Source of the DNA: Neocallimastix lanati (nom. inval.)
Lineage: Eukaryota > Neocallimastigomycota > Neocallimastigomycetes > Neocallimastigales > Neocallimastigaceae
DNA length: 60,000 nt
Direction of reading: 5' to 3'
Assembly (NCBI GenBank): GCA_016946835.1
Contig: JACVTC010000002.1
Location: 2,557,501-2,617,500, forward strand
This document shows, piece by piece, positions 13,721 to 31,109 of the stretch. Position 1 is the first letter of the stretch. Each line of letters opens with the position of its first letter. A program made the translations under genes and the position numbers. A model generated the notes under the pieces. The model ran no database searches. It saw only the letters and a program-made list of their open reading frames with translations, and was not told where the DNA came from.

Positions 13721-14832
13721 TATGTGTCCTAATTTTTGTCCCTGTTGTAAAAGTAATAAAGAATGGATAAGGCATTGTGTTAATTGATTGTCCATTTTTC
13801 ATTATTTCCTATTTAGTTAATAATATTCTAAAATCTAGAAAATATACATGGACGAAAGAAAGTAGAACTCTTAAACGTAAACTAGAGAAAAGAGGTAATA
13901 ACGATAATAAAATCAAGGATTTTTATTGGAAAAGAGATATGAAAATCAATTCTATTAAAGCTGAGTTTTATGACAAAAACAAATTCAAAGAAACACCAAA
14001 ATTTATAAAACTTTGTTATAAATATCCTGATCTTTCATATGGTTTCTATTGGCTATTGAGAGCACGAAGCGGATATAGATTAGATGCTATAATTGCTAAA
14101 GCTGCAAAAATAAAATTTTATTTTTATATAATGCTTTATACCGTGGCAACCTAACAAATGATATAGTTAATAGTAATAATGATTACATCAACAGTAATAA
14201 TAGTAATAGTAATAATAGTTAATAGTAATATTAGTAATAGTTTTATTAGTAATGTTAATAATAGTATTGAAAATAATGTGTATATTGATTCTAGTGTGTG
14301 TGAAAAAGTGTTTAATTTCCTTCTTGGAGGAAGAAGTATTAATAATAGTACAAGGGAATGGAAGGATCTATTTAAGTGCCAGATGAAATCAGATGCTTAT
14401 TCTGATACTCCATTCTTGGTGGTTACTGCGGCTCTTCTTCAATCGATTTATACCTATTGCTATTGGTCAGCAATGGCCTTTGTTCAATAGGTTCAAATCA
14501 AATCGTACCGTACCACTACTACTAAGATCGTCAATGCTTGAAGAAACAATAAGACAGGCCAGCAGGGCTAGCGCAACCAATGAAGATCATAATTTCGTAT
14601 CTTAAAATTATGATTAACATTGTGAAGTCAAAATTAATTATTATACTTCAGTATAATAATGCCCTTGTGAAGTCTTACAGATATTAATTAATTTAAGAAG
14701 ATTATAATTAACTCCTATGTACTTAGTAAAGTCTCTTACTTTGCACTTTTACAAATATTAATTAAATGAAACTAGAATATTTTATACCATTATTTTATTT
14801 TATTTTTATTTTGTGTTTTTTTTATTTTTTTA

Positions 14833-14878
<46 letters not shown>

Positions 14879-14951
14879 TATATTTTATCAAATATTTAAT
14901 TAATAAAGATGAAACAAGTTTGTTGCCGTTAAAAAAAAAAAAAAAAAAAAA
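13721..14951 (+). pseudogene. Rearranged 3' fragment of LINE family 1
   Basis: Homologous to the LINE copies at 36.7-42.8 kb, but the segments are out of order. 13721-13798 is the zinc-finger piece (MCPNFCPCCKSNKEW). 13799-14110 is the segment that normally lies upstream of it (SYLVNNILKSRKYTW to AKAAKI). 14111-14605 resumes with the sequence that follows the finger (KFYFYIMLY), the Asn/Ser microsatellite and the FNFLLGGR box to the C-terminus, with frameshifts. The 3' UTR contains an extra piece of mid-ORF sequence (about 14694-14748). The copy ends in the family's terminal sequence TTGCCGTT plus poly(A). It is not functional. The insertion lies between the converging genes ending at 13065 and 15561. 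Confidence 0.88.
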
Positions 14952-15104
14952 TTTTTTTTTTTGTAGAAGTTTCATTTACAAAATTTACAAATCCAATGTG
15001 TTTTTTATATTTTAAATAATTTTTTTATAGAAAAATGTTTACTTTAAGAATTGATTTTTATAAAATAAAAATTAAATTTAACAAAATAAAATATATTTTT
15101 ATAT

Positions 15105-15147
<43 letters not shown>

Positions 15148-15457
15148 TTTATATAAATATATATATATTTAAAAGATATATTTAATATTATTAATTTTTA
15201 GTTTGAAACCTCTTTGTTTTATTTTATTTTGTTTTATTTTAATTTTATTATTCGTTGTTTTTCTTTTTTTTTTTTTTTTTTTTTTTTAATTGTCATTCTT
15301 TTTAATTTTTTTGTGTGTGATATATTAATTAATATACATTTAACTTTTGATTTATATATAAAAACATTTTATATCTTTTATTATTTATTTATTTATTAGA
15401 AAAATGAAAATTAATCGTTAAAAATAAAAAAAAAATATTTATTTATTCATTCATTTC

Positions 15458-15494
<37 letters not shown>

Positions 15495-15560
15495 ATAGTA
15501 ATTAATATTTATATTAATTTCAAAATTTAATATATATATTATAAAAATAAATATATAAAT
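14952..15560. other. Intergenic, T-rich
   Basis: Poly(T) tracts at about 15108-15142 and 15466-15493, with no gene seen. The short plus-strand open frame at 15214-15399 is T-run coding of Phe and Ile and is not supported. Confidence 0.7.
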
Positions 15561-19147
<3,587 letters not shown>

Positions 19148-19626
19148 ATTAATGGTATATTCATAAGTGTTTATATATATATATATTAATAATATCGATA
19201 ATATTTATTATCCAAAACTAAAAAATAAGTAAAAAAAAAAAGTACTCTTTCTTAATAATAATAATATTATTATTATTAAATAGTATTAATTATTATTATT
19301 TATTATTATTGTTATTACTAAAAATAATAATCGACATAAAGAAAAAACTTTTGAAAAATCTTAAAATTTTATTATTAAATATATATATATATTTATGCAT
19401 ATATATAATTTGTTTTTTTTTTTTTTTTTAATAATAAATATTTAATTCTATTAGATAGATAGATATATACATATTAAAATTATATTTAATTACTTTTTAT
19501 AAATTAAAAAATTAAAAATAAGAAACAAAACAAAATATTATAAATATTACAGTTTTTATTACAGCAATGAAAAAAAAAATAATTTATTTTTAATTTAAAA
19601 TTACTACATAATTTGTATAATTAACA

Positions 19627-19660
<34 letters not shown>

Positions 19661-20769
19661 TAATTAAATGATGCTAATTTTAAATATTAAATAAAATTGA
19701 TATATATAATATATATATATATAATAAATAAAAAAAAAAAAAATTTATCCTCAAAATCTTAAAAGATTATATATTAACTTTTATCTCAATATATATATTA
19801 TTTAATTAAAAAGAAAATCAAAATCAAGAACAAAACAAAAAAAAAAAAAAAAAGTAAAAAATTAAAAATAAAAAAAAATGAAAAATTTAATAATGAAATG
19901 AGTTAATATATATTAACCTATTGTATTAAAGATGATACATACGATATATATATCTTTATATATCTTTATCATTGTAAAATGACATCTCCACCTTATATTA
20001 TCTTTCTAATTTTTTTTTTTTTTTATAATCATATAAAATATTATTCGGAATTTAAAACTTTATACAAAAAAAATGAAGATATATATTACAAATGATATAT
20101 AAACTTCACATTAAATTAAAAAAAAAAAAAAAACTTTACATAAAAAAACTGTTTATTTTGAAATTTTTTTTTTTTTTAAAAAAAATTTTTGTTTATTTCT
20201 CTGTTTTTTTTTTTTATTTTTGTTTTTTTTTTATTTTTGTTTTGTTTTGTTTTTGTTTTTTGTTTTTGTTTTTAAAAAAGCTTTAATTTTTTTTTTTTTT
20301 CTTATTTAAAAAATATTATTTTTCTACATTTTTTTTTTTAAAAAAATATTATTATAAAAATAAATAAATAAATAATTTAGTAAATAAATTAAATTGAATA
20401 ACAAATGAAATGAAAAAATAATTATTTTATAAAATACATAAAAAAAAAATAAAATAAAAAAAAAAATAAAAAAAAATATAACCATCAATACAGTAAATTA
20501 AGTAAATAAGGAAAGGAAAAAATTAAAAAAATAAAAAAAAAAAATAAAAAAAAATAATATATAACCAGTTAAAATTAAATAATAATTAAAATAATTAATT
20601 AAATAATAATATAAATAAATATTATATTAATATTATATAAAATAATATATATATATTTTGTAATGAACAATTTATCCATAAAATTAATTTTATAAAAATT
20701 TTTTAAAAATAAAAGATATTCATAATAAATTAGGGTTCTTTCGAATATAAAAATGATTGAATTGTTTGG

Positions 20770-20800
<31 letters not shown>

Positions 20801-21177
20801 TTTTAATATTTTATATATAATATTCTATTTATTATTAGAGTAATGTTGATGAATGAATATTTATTAAAATATATATATATATATAAAGATTTATAGTGAG
20901 TAATATTGTTTTTACTTTATATATAAATATTTTTACTTTATATATAATTATAATCTATTTTCATTTAATAGATTATAGTAAAATAAGATATAAATTTTAT
21001 TATATAATTAGAGAAAAACTTACTTTGATCAAAATGGCTTTATATATATATAGAACTTTCAAATGCTAATAATCCAATTGGTCTTTTAAATTTTAAAGCA
21101 ATTAATTTGTTAATTTTATTTTATTTTATTTTATTTTATTTTTTTTATTATTATTATTATTATTTTTATATTAAATT
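19148..21177. other. Intergenic region with one possible orphan exon
   Basis: Mostly homopolymer and TA sequence. The stretch 21018-21110 is more complex: on the minus strand it reads GCATTTGAAAGTTC and ends at a perfect GTAAGT donor. I could not link it to any gene. It follows the stop codon of the Asn/Tyr-rich gene and may be a leftover or unassigned exon. Confidence 0.55.
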
Positions 21178-23289
21178 TTAGCAATATTGAACATTTTTAT
21201 CAAAGGTTACTTTAGAAGGTTGTCTATATTTATAATATTTTGGATTACCATCATAATTATTATTATAATAATTGCTGTCAACGCACTCCTTTAAACTTGA
21301 TTTCATTCTTCTATAGGAAGGGGTTCTGTATTTACTTAATTTAAGATCATTATCAACTGTACCGAAATTATCATTGGTAACATAAAGACTATTATTATAA
21401 GTATCATTATTGTAAAATTCTTGACTTTTATTATAGGTATTATAGAGACGAGAGGAACTATTATACAAATCATTATCATATATATTATTTAATGAATTAT
21501 GTCGACTATGATTTCTATTTAAAACTGAATTACTTCTTCGAAATGTGGAGTAATCATTGAAACTCGAGGAATACCGATCTGAATATATATTACCATCAGA
21601 ATTTCCCATATTATAGGGTTGATTATCAAATAAGTAGTTCGAACTCGTGTTATAATTACTCCATGAATTATAATCATTATTGTTGTAGTTACTATTTAAG
21701 GAATTTATACCGTTAGTATTATCCATGGTTGGAGCTTTAACTAATTTTTGTGCTGGGGGTTGAGTTGAATAATCCGAATAGGTTCTATTGATATTGAAAT
21801 CATTAGTTGAATTATTTAAATAAGATGAATACATATTATTTTGATTGTTGTAATTATAATTGTTATTATAATTGTTATTATAATTATAATTATTATTATT
21901 ATTATTATTATTATTATCATTATAATAACTATTGTAATTATTATCATAATTATTATAATCATTATATTGATTATAATCAAGATTGTTCATACTATTGTTA
22001 ATTGAATTATTTATTGTACTATTTCTTAAATAATTACTATATCTACGTCTCCTTCTATATTCATCATTATCTATATATTAAATATATATATAAAATATTT
22101 ATATTTTAAAAGGTTAATAATGTTTATATATTATTAAAATTTTTAATATTAAAAAAAAAATAATAATAAAATAAAATTAATATTTAAATAGTAAAAAAAT
22201 TAATAATAAATACTATTTTATTTATATTTAAATTTTAATTATATGAATTCATCAAAATCTTTATATATAGATATATATATTTTAATATATTTACAGTAAT
22301 CATCATCATATTTATTATAATTAGATCCGAAACGTAATTTCCTGAATTTCGATGTAAGATTTTCTAATAAAGATTTCTTTCTTTCTGGATAGTAATCATC
22401 TAATGCTCTTGAATATCTTTTACTTCTTCTTCTTCTATTGTAATAATCACTATAATTTACGGGCAAATCAAGATAATCAATAGGATTGGTATGATTTCTT
22501 TTAAAAAATGAACTCGAAAAACTTCCACCTGAATTATATCTTAAATGTCTTCTGGAAGGTGTCAAATTTGAAGTGGATCTTGTAATATATATATGATTAT
22601 TATCTCTATAGACACCATCATCATTATCATAGTTATAACCATATGTATTATAACCTTTTTTTATTGTAAAGATGTAATAAAAAAAAATAATAATTTTTTT
22701 TAATATTGTTTTTTTTTTTTAATTAATGAAGATAAAAATAAAGTTTTAGTTTTAAAAAAAAATTTTTTTCTTAAAAATTAAAATATCATAAAATATAATA
22801 TATATATATATATTTAATTATTAAAATTAATTATAATCAATTTTAATTTTTACTTGGTGTATTTCCAACACTTAAACTTCTACGATGTAATCTTCCATTA
22901 TTTTCATAATTATTAAAAAGATTTGACGAACTATACATTGGATAGGAAGATGAGCCTAAGCCATAATTATATCTTGAATCATAACCATTATTGTAGTTAT
23001 AATTATTATAATAGCTACTGTTATTAGTTAATGGATAAGAATTTCGATTATATGGTAAATTTTTGTATTCTTCATCATTAGCATTATAATACGATTGATT
23101 CATATAATTATTATTATAAAATCCATTCGAATTATAATTATTCATATCATAATTGTTGTTGTAGGTATTATAATTAGAAGAATTAGGAGAATTGGATAAT
23201 CCGTAACATTTATCATCCGTTAATGTTGCTGATGATGAATCTGAAGCATTTGAGGGTCTTCTATATAAGTAATTAGTTGAAGAGTACAT
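21178..23289 (-). CDS. Asn/Tyr-rich protein with a C-terminal KVTF motif, 3 exons, unknown function
   Basis: Model: exons 23289-22854, 22654-22295 and 22070-21178, giving 562 residues. Phases match (A|GT and T|AT), and the frame stays open upstream of both internal methionines that might be mistaken for starts. Exon 1 is Ser/Tyr/Asn-rich. The middle is basic, with an RRRRSKRYSRALDDYYPERK segment and a short amphipathic stretch KKSLLENLTSKFRKLRFG. The C-terminal half is built of Asn-Asn-Tyr codon repeats, and the end reads PSKVTFDKNVQYC. KVTF fits the RVxF docking motif for protein phosphatase 1; that is inference from a short motif. No known domain, signal peptide or membrane segment is visible. 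Asn/Tyr-rich composition is expected where AAT/TAT expansion reaches coding DNA, so composition alone says little about function. Confidence 0.78.
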
Positions 23290-24732
23290 TTTTTTTCCTG
23301 TTATTTTATTATTTATTATATTTATACTTTTTTTTTTTTTTTTAGAAAAATGGTTTTTTAAATTGTTTTTTTTTCTGATTATTACGTATTTATGTATTAC
23401 GTATTATATATTGAAAATTAAAAAAAATTTTTTTAATGTAATTTATAATTATTTCAGTATTTTATTTTTCTTTTTTTAATTATTAAATATTTATATTGTT
23501 GTTTATATATTATATATATATAGCTTAATATAATTATAATTAACTTTTTTTTAAGTAATGAATATGAAAAAAAAAAAATTTATTAAATATTATATTTCCA
23601 GTTTATGATATAAAACAAAAAAAATTAGAAAAAAAAATAATTTTAAAAATTTTTAAAATTTTTTTAAAAAAAAAATTTAATAAAAAGAATATCCAGTAGT
23701 AAAAAAAAAAAAATGATAATAATAATGATAAAAAAAGAAAAAAATGAATAAGAATAAAAATTATGAAAAAATAAAAAAATAGTCTAGTATATAATAATTA
23801 AAATTTATGTGATGTCTTGAATAATTTTTACTATATCTTTTATTTTTTATTTTTTTTTTTTTTTAATAAAAAAAAAAAATAAAAAATATGTTTATAAAAA
23901 TTTAGCTTAATATTTTCTTTACTTTTATATATATATATATATATTTATTGAAATAAATAAGTATTAAATTAATAACCAAAAATTAAATATATTATTAATA
24001 AATAATATATAGTTTTATATGAATTAAAATCTAAATTATGTATTAATGTACTTCAATGGATTTAAATAAATTTACTAAAGTATTTTTTTATTTTGAAGAA
24101 ATTTTTTATTATTTGAATAAAAAAATGTTTATTAAAATTCGTTATATTTTATTGTACTTGGTGGTACTTTTAAAACTTCGTTTTTTTTTTTTTTAAAAAA
24201 AAATTTTTTTTAATATATTTAAATTTTTATATTACTCATTATTTTTTATATATTGTTAACTTTTTATGTTATATTTTATAATTCAATATCATTTTTTGTA
24301 ATATTTAACATTCTTTTTTTTTTTAGTTTTGTTTGTGATTATTATTTTTTTACCAGTTTTTTTTTTTTTTTTTTTTACTTTTAATATCAATCTGATATCG
24401 TAATTTTTAATTTTTAATAGATAGATTTTATTTATAATATTATATATATTTTATAATATATAATCTTTCTATTATATAAATAGATTTTTTTTTTTTTTAT
24501 GACTTTCTTAAACCCTTTTATGTTATATACAAATTAATTGTTAATACTCTAATTGGTTTTTCTTTTTATTTTTTTACTTATATTAAAGTACTTCAATTCA
24601 GGTTTAACAACTTTTATTTTAAATTTTTATTATAATTTTATATATGAATATCTTATTATAAGAAACCACAATAAAATTATATATGATAAATTTTTTATCC
24701 TTTTAAGTTTTTTTCTTTTAATTTTTTTTCTT

Positions 24733-24811
24733 TAATTTTCAATTTTTTTTTTTTTTATAATTTTTTCCTATAATTTTCAATTTTTTTTTTCTTATAATTT
24801 TTTCCTATAAT
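24733..24811. repeat. Short T-rich tandem repeat, two copies
   Basis: Two near-identical copies of a unit of roughly 37 bp: AATTTTCAA, a poly(T) run, then TATAATTTTTTCCTAT. Confidence 0.65.
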
Positions 24812-26670
24812 ATTTTTTTTAAGTATCTTTTTTTTTTTTTCTCAAAGTATATATGTTTTTTCACAAATATTTCTAAAACAATATTCTTTTTTTTTTTTTC
24901 ACTTCTAAAAAAGGACTGAAACCTTTTATCCTTTAAAATTCTTTCTATATGTTCTATTTCAATTGAAAGAAAAAAAATTAAAAATAAAAAGAAAATAAAA
25001 TAAAATAAAATAAAATAAAAAGTAAAATAAAAATAATTATTATTATTATTTTAATTATTATTATTAATTAATTAATTAATAAATTTAGTTATTTTACTTA
25101 AATTATTACAAAAATTTAAGTATAATATAAAAAAATTATATAAAAAAAAACATTATTATTAAAATTTAATTTTTAGATTTAAATTTTTAATGTTAGTCAT
25201 AATATAATATTATTATTTTATTTTACTTTATTTTATTCAATCTTTACTTTATATTCATATTCAACTATTTATTTTATTTTATTTTATTTTATTTATTATA
25301 AAATATTTTTATATATTATTATTATATATTTATAATATTTGTAATATTTATATGTAAAATATATAGTTTTTGTATTTTTTTTAAAAATTATAAACTTTGA
25401 AATGATAATTTATATTATATATTACTATATTTTTTTTATTTTATTTTATCTAAAACCTTTTATTTTTTATTTTATTTTTTTTTTTCATTATTTTATTCTA
25501 TATAGTGTAATTTCAAATTAACAATTAATTTTATCAAATATTAAATAAAAGACAATAAAATGAGCAAATATAATAATTTCATTCCTCTTAAAATAAATTA
25601 ATATTTATTTTAATTATTTTTACTTGAGCTATTAAATTTCATTTAATATTTTTTATACAAACCAATATAATATTGCATTTAAAAAAAAGAAAAAAGTCAA
25701 CTAATATTTAATTTACTTAAAAAGTTTAATAAATAAAAAACAATAAAAAAAATGTACTATATGATATTTTAATATAAAATTATAAATATAAACAAGGAAA
25801 ATTATTTTATTGTAATATAGATAGATAAAAAACATGAAATAAATTTAAGATAGAAAATATGAAATATAAAAAATTATAATAATAAAAAATATTTTAGTTT
25901 ATTTTATCTAAAGGACTTTTTTTTTTTATTTTATTATTATTGTATAAAAAAGCTAATCTTCCATACAAGTAAAACTAAATAAGAAAAGTATAAAATATTT
26001 TTCAATTAAACTTTATTAAATTAGATTATTATAAAATAAGAATGACCATGATCATTTTTATGGCTAATAACTATAAATTTTATAATTAACGAAATAGAGT
26101 AAAATATAAAAATAAAAAATAAATAAGAAAAACAACAATTAAAAATTTTATATTATCTAAATATTAACCTTTTTATTAATCATATTTTTGAAATGAAAAA
26201 TATAAGAACTTTATTTTAATAATTATTTATTTAGTAATAAATTATAATAAAAATACTTTTTTTTTTTTTCTTTATTCTTTCTTTTTCTCCCTTAAATTTG
26301 AGAACTTTAAAATAAAATAAATATTAATAAAAGCTTGATAAGAATTAAGTTTTAAAATGTAAATTTTAATAATTTTCTACTTAAAGAACATATTTAGTGG
26401 CTTATACAAAGGTTATGTATTGTATCATTATAAAATACTTTGTAAATAACCTTTTGATAAACAAATTTAAAGCAATCTATATAAAATGAAGTGAAATAAA
26501 ATAATAAAAAAAAAGTTGATCGCAACTACAAGAACTGGTATTAAATCTATTATAAAAATATTTTTTTTTTCTCCCATAATTTGGAAAGCTTTATTTCAAT
26601 ATAATAAATAAATAATTATAAAAAATAATAATTAATAATAAAATAATTAATTATTAATAATAATTATAAA

Positions 26671-26815
26671 TAATTTAAATGATATTATTATTTCTTAGAG
26701 AAACTTTAAAACTTATGTTAAATATTTACATTCTAATGTTAAATATTTACATTCTAATTTTAAATTGTTTAAAGTTTTAAAGTTTCTCTAAGAAATAATA
26801 ATATCATTTAAATTA
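26671..26815. repeat. 44-bp perfect inverted repeat enclosing two 21-bp direct repeats
   Basis: Left arm 26671-26714 and right arm 26772-26815 are perfect reverse complements over 44 bp and include the non-trivial core TTCTTAGAGAAACTTTAAAA. The 57-bp loop begins with two exact copies of a 21-bp unit (ATGTTAAATATTTACATTCT plus A) at 26715-26735 and 26736-26756. It could be a MITE-like element or a hairpin-forming site. Confidence 0.9.
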
Positions 26816-27587
26816 AATTATTTTAATTATTTACATTTAATATAAAATTTTAATATATTAATTTTTAATAAATTCTAAAATAAAACAACTCGTTTTAAAT
26901 ATAAATTATTATGACAAATTGAAGAAATAAACATATAATGTATTTTTAATAAATTGATTTATTTTATTATTCGTTTTTAATAAATTACAATATTATAAAT
27001 ACATAAATACTTCTATAAGCTTTTAAAACATTCAATAATTGGTTAAATCGATTATAAATATCTTATAAAATAAAAACATTGATATAAAATATTAAATTTT
27101 TATGTTGTATATAAAATTATAATTTTTTTTTTTTTTATTTTATTTTTTTTAAATAAAAAATGAAATAAAAATAAAAATAAAGTAAAAAAATATATAAAAA
27201 CGAAACTGAAAATGGAATGAAAAATGAAAATTTTATCTCATTTAAAAGTACTTAATAACAATTAATAATAATAATAATTAAAATAATTATAATTAATAAA
27301 TTGTGAAGTTGTTTTTATTAATTAAATGTAGATATATACTAAAAAAAACCTAAAAAATATTTAATCACTTGTTTTTTTTTTTTTTTTATGAAAGAAAAAT
27401 AAACAAGTTATTTAAATTATATTTCATTGTTTATTTTTTAACAATTGTAAATTGTTATTTTTATCTATTAACAATTATTATTTAATAATTCAATCTTCAT
27501 TAAAGGCTCTATAGAATAGATTAATTTTTTTTTTTTTTATTTATATCTTATTTTACCTTTTATCATGATTATCATTTTTACAATCAT

Positions 27588-27588
27588 A

Positions 27589-27661
<73 letters not shown>
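27588..27661. repeat. (ATT)n microsatellite
   Basis: About 24 ATT units in the gene-poor region. Confidence 0.9.
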
Positions 27662-27663
<2 letters not shown>

Positions 27664-28389
27664 ATATTTGGATTTACTTTTTTTACAAAAAAATTTTTTT
27701 CTATAAATTATATAAAAGATAAAAGATAAGCTTTATTTAATGAAATGTTAAATATAAAAACAATAAACAAAAAAAATAATAATAATAAATAACTTAATAA
27801 AATTATATAACTTTTTACTTTTGATATTTTGTTAATTATTAATTTATATTTATATATTAATACGGTATAGTTTTTAATTTTTTTTTTTTTTTTTTTTTTT
27901 ATAGTTTTTAATAATTGTTTTTTATTATAGATATCATTTAATAAAAGTAATAATTTTTTAATAATAGATTTTTTTTTAGTTATCAATAAAAAAATTATTA
28001 TTATTCTTAATGATTATGGTAATAGTAACAAATTAAATTTTATTTTACAAAAAAACGATAATGATAATTAAAATAAACCATACAAAAAAAAAATTATGCA
28101 CATGATTAAATATTTATATATTACTATAGTAATTATTGCCAGTTATTAAATTTTACAAAGCAAATAATGCATCTTCTTTAGATAGATAACAATAAAATAA
28201 TTAAGTGTGTGTTAATTGGTTATTCTATTTATGTTATTTGATTTTCATTTTGATAATACTTAAATAACAACTAAATAAAATTAAATAATTTTTCAAATAT
28301 TAATGATAAGCTTTTTTTTTTTTTTTTTTTTTTTTTTGACTTGTAATGCAAAATTAAAGCTATACTATTTTTTCTCTAAGAATAATTTC

Positions 28390-30100
28390 ATAATTTTTAA
28401 TAGGAAAATATAATATTAATGATGTATTGATATTATTAAAATTTTTTATATAATAAAATTAATAAATGAATTTTAATATTCTAAATCGATTCTTCATAAA
28501 AAATTAATTTTAATTATGACACATTTTACAAAAAATAGAAAATCTTTTATGATATAAAATAAATAAATATTTTCTTTTTTTTTAATAAAAAAAATAGTTT
28601 TATTTATTGTATTAATTAAATTAAATAATAAAACTTTACTTATTATCCAATTTTTAACATTTACTATAGCAACATAATTAAATTGACACTTTTATTTGAG
28701 TAAATGATAAAAAATAATTTTTATATTTATTGATTATTAGTTATTTAACTTTATTATTATTATTATATATATATACATTAATATTAAGCATTTTTAATAA
28801 ATGCAATAAATTGATATTATTAAAATTTTTAGTATAATAATGGAAAATATATATGAATTTGTAGTATTCTAATATTTATTTATTTTTTTTTTTTCTTTTT
28901 TATATTTTTAAAAGTAAACCTTATAATAAGACACTTCCATAAAATATTAAGATAAATCATTAAATCATTTCTATTTCTTTTTACAAAAAAGGAAAAACCT
29001 TTTACATAATACATGATGATATATTAAAAAAAAAAAAAAAAAAAACGTAGTTTTATTTTATTAATAAAATAATGAAACTTTAATTACTATCAATTGTCTA
29101 ATTATTATTTTTTCTATAGCGACATAACCAAATTATTTAATGTATCTATTAATAAAAATAATTATTATATTCACTACTTATTACTGCTTATTAGTTAATT
29201 AACTTTATTACTATTTTATTATTAAAATTAATAGTAAATTAGTATAAATTAAATAAATTTTAAACATTTGTATATTTAATAATAACTGTTTTAATTAATA
29301 ATAATATATAACATTTACAATAATAATTTTTTTATAAAAATTTTTTAAAAGAAAAACACATATGTAATTGATAATCATTGAAGTTTAATAAATAAACAAC
29401 AACAAAGTATAACATTATATAAAGATACATATTTTTCTATAATATTTTTTATGGAAAGTAATAATAATAAATTATTATTGTATTTAATTGCTCTTTTATT
29501 ATTAAAATTATTATCTAAATAATAGAAATTAAATATCATTTATATATTAATATTAAACATTTTAAGTAAATTACATATATATAAGTATTGTTATTGTTTT
29601 ACTAAAAATGATTTCATAATTTTTAATAATAAAATATACTATTTATGATATTAATATAATTAAATTTTATAATATTATAATAAATAGTATATAGATGTAT
29701 TTTTAGTATTTTATTGTTAATTCTACTTAAAGATTAAATTTTAAAATAGGACATATTCATAAAAAAAAAAATTTTTTTTATAATATTAGAAAAATTAATA
29801 GAATCAAAAAATAATAATAATTATAATAATGAATAAAATAATAAAACCTTAAATATTATTATATTTAAAGTTTTATTATATAGATGTTAAAAATTATTAT
29901 AATTTTATTAGTAAATAACTCATCTTTTTTTTTGGTGAATATTAATAATCATATTTAATTTTTTTTTTTTTTTTTTTTGTTATAATCTAAATAAATTAAA
30001 TTTCATTAGCCTTCACATAAACTTTATTTATTATCAATTGTATATAATATTATAATATTTTCCGTAGGAGTTATTGCCCAATATTTTATTTTCCACATCA
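28390..30100. repeat. Diverged long direct repeats
   Basis: Blocks starting near 28385, 28805 and 29600 share an ordered set of words: ATTTCATAATTTTTAATA, then GATATTATTAAAATTTT or a variant, then a RACA(C/T)...CATAAA block. Later come AAACTTTA(C/A)TTA(C/T)TATC(A/C)A and CTATAGC(A/G)ACATAA, seen at ~28630 and ~29075, with a weaker relative at ~30016. Order and spacing suggest old duplicated units of several hundred bp rather than chance. No coding potential is seen. Confidence 0.45.
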
Positions 30101-31068
30101 AATAATATATTTTTAGTTATATAATTATTATAATTAATATTAAAAATTAAACATATTAAAGTCTTCTTTTTTTTTTGATAAATAAAATAAATGTAATCAC
30201 TTGTTTAAAAAAAAAAATTAAATAGTCAATAATTGAAATATTAACAATAATAATTTTATGATATAATAATTAGTACTCACATGAATTTTTGTATTTAAAT
30301 ATTGATTCTAATATACTTTTTATAATAATATTAATAAAAAAAAATTAATATATATATATATGCTAATTATTATCAATTATCCATTTTTTTTATTTCAATT
30401 AACAATATTACATTTATATTATAATAAACAATTTTTAAAAAATAATATAAAATAATATAAATAAAATAATACATATACATTGATTCATTGTTTATAAAAA
30501 AAAAAAAAAAAAAAAAAAAAACATTGCTAAATATTTAATTATTTACTAAAAACAATCATATATCATATCAAGAAATTTCATAAACTTTAAATTATTTGAT
30601 TTTGAAAAGGTTAATATTTTTTTAAAACTATATTAATATTATAATATTAGTATATTTAAATAATGCATCTAATATATTAATTTATAATTTAAAAAATACG
30701 ATTATCTTTTGTTTACTTTTATTTTATTTCTTAAAGTTTTCCTTATTTATTATCAATGTTTTTTTTTTATAATAAGGAATAAAATACTAAATTATGATTA
30801 TTGCTATTTTTTTTTCTTTCATTATTTTAAGAAATATGAAAAAAAAAATATATATGAGCAAAAAAAGATTATATGTTTAGATAATAAAAGTACAAATTTT
30901 ATTAAAGATAACAATTTTTGTTATTCATTATTTAATATCATAATAAACGTTATTTATGTATGTATTAATAAAATAACAATTAACTTTTCCTTTTATTTAA
31001 GTATGAAATTATAACATAAATATTTTTATTTAATTTTAAATAAACTAAATTTTCAAAGCTTTCTATCA

Positions 31069-31109
<41 letters not shown>

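Noticed and set aside
30709-31014. 101-codon open frame in the gene desert
   Set aside because: Composition follows local AT content (Phe, Ile, Lys, Asn, Tyr); no recognisable motif or paired exon.
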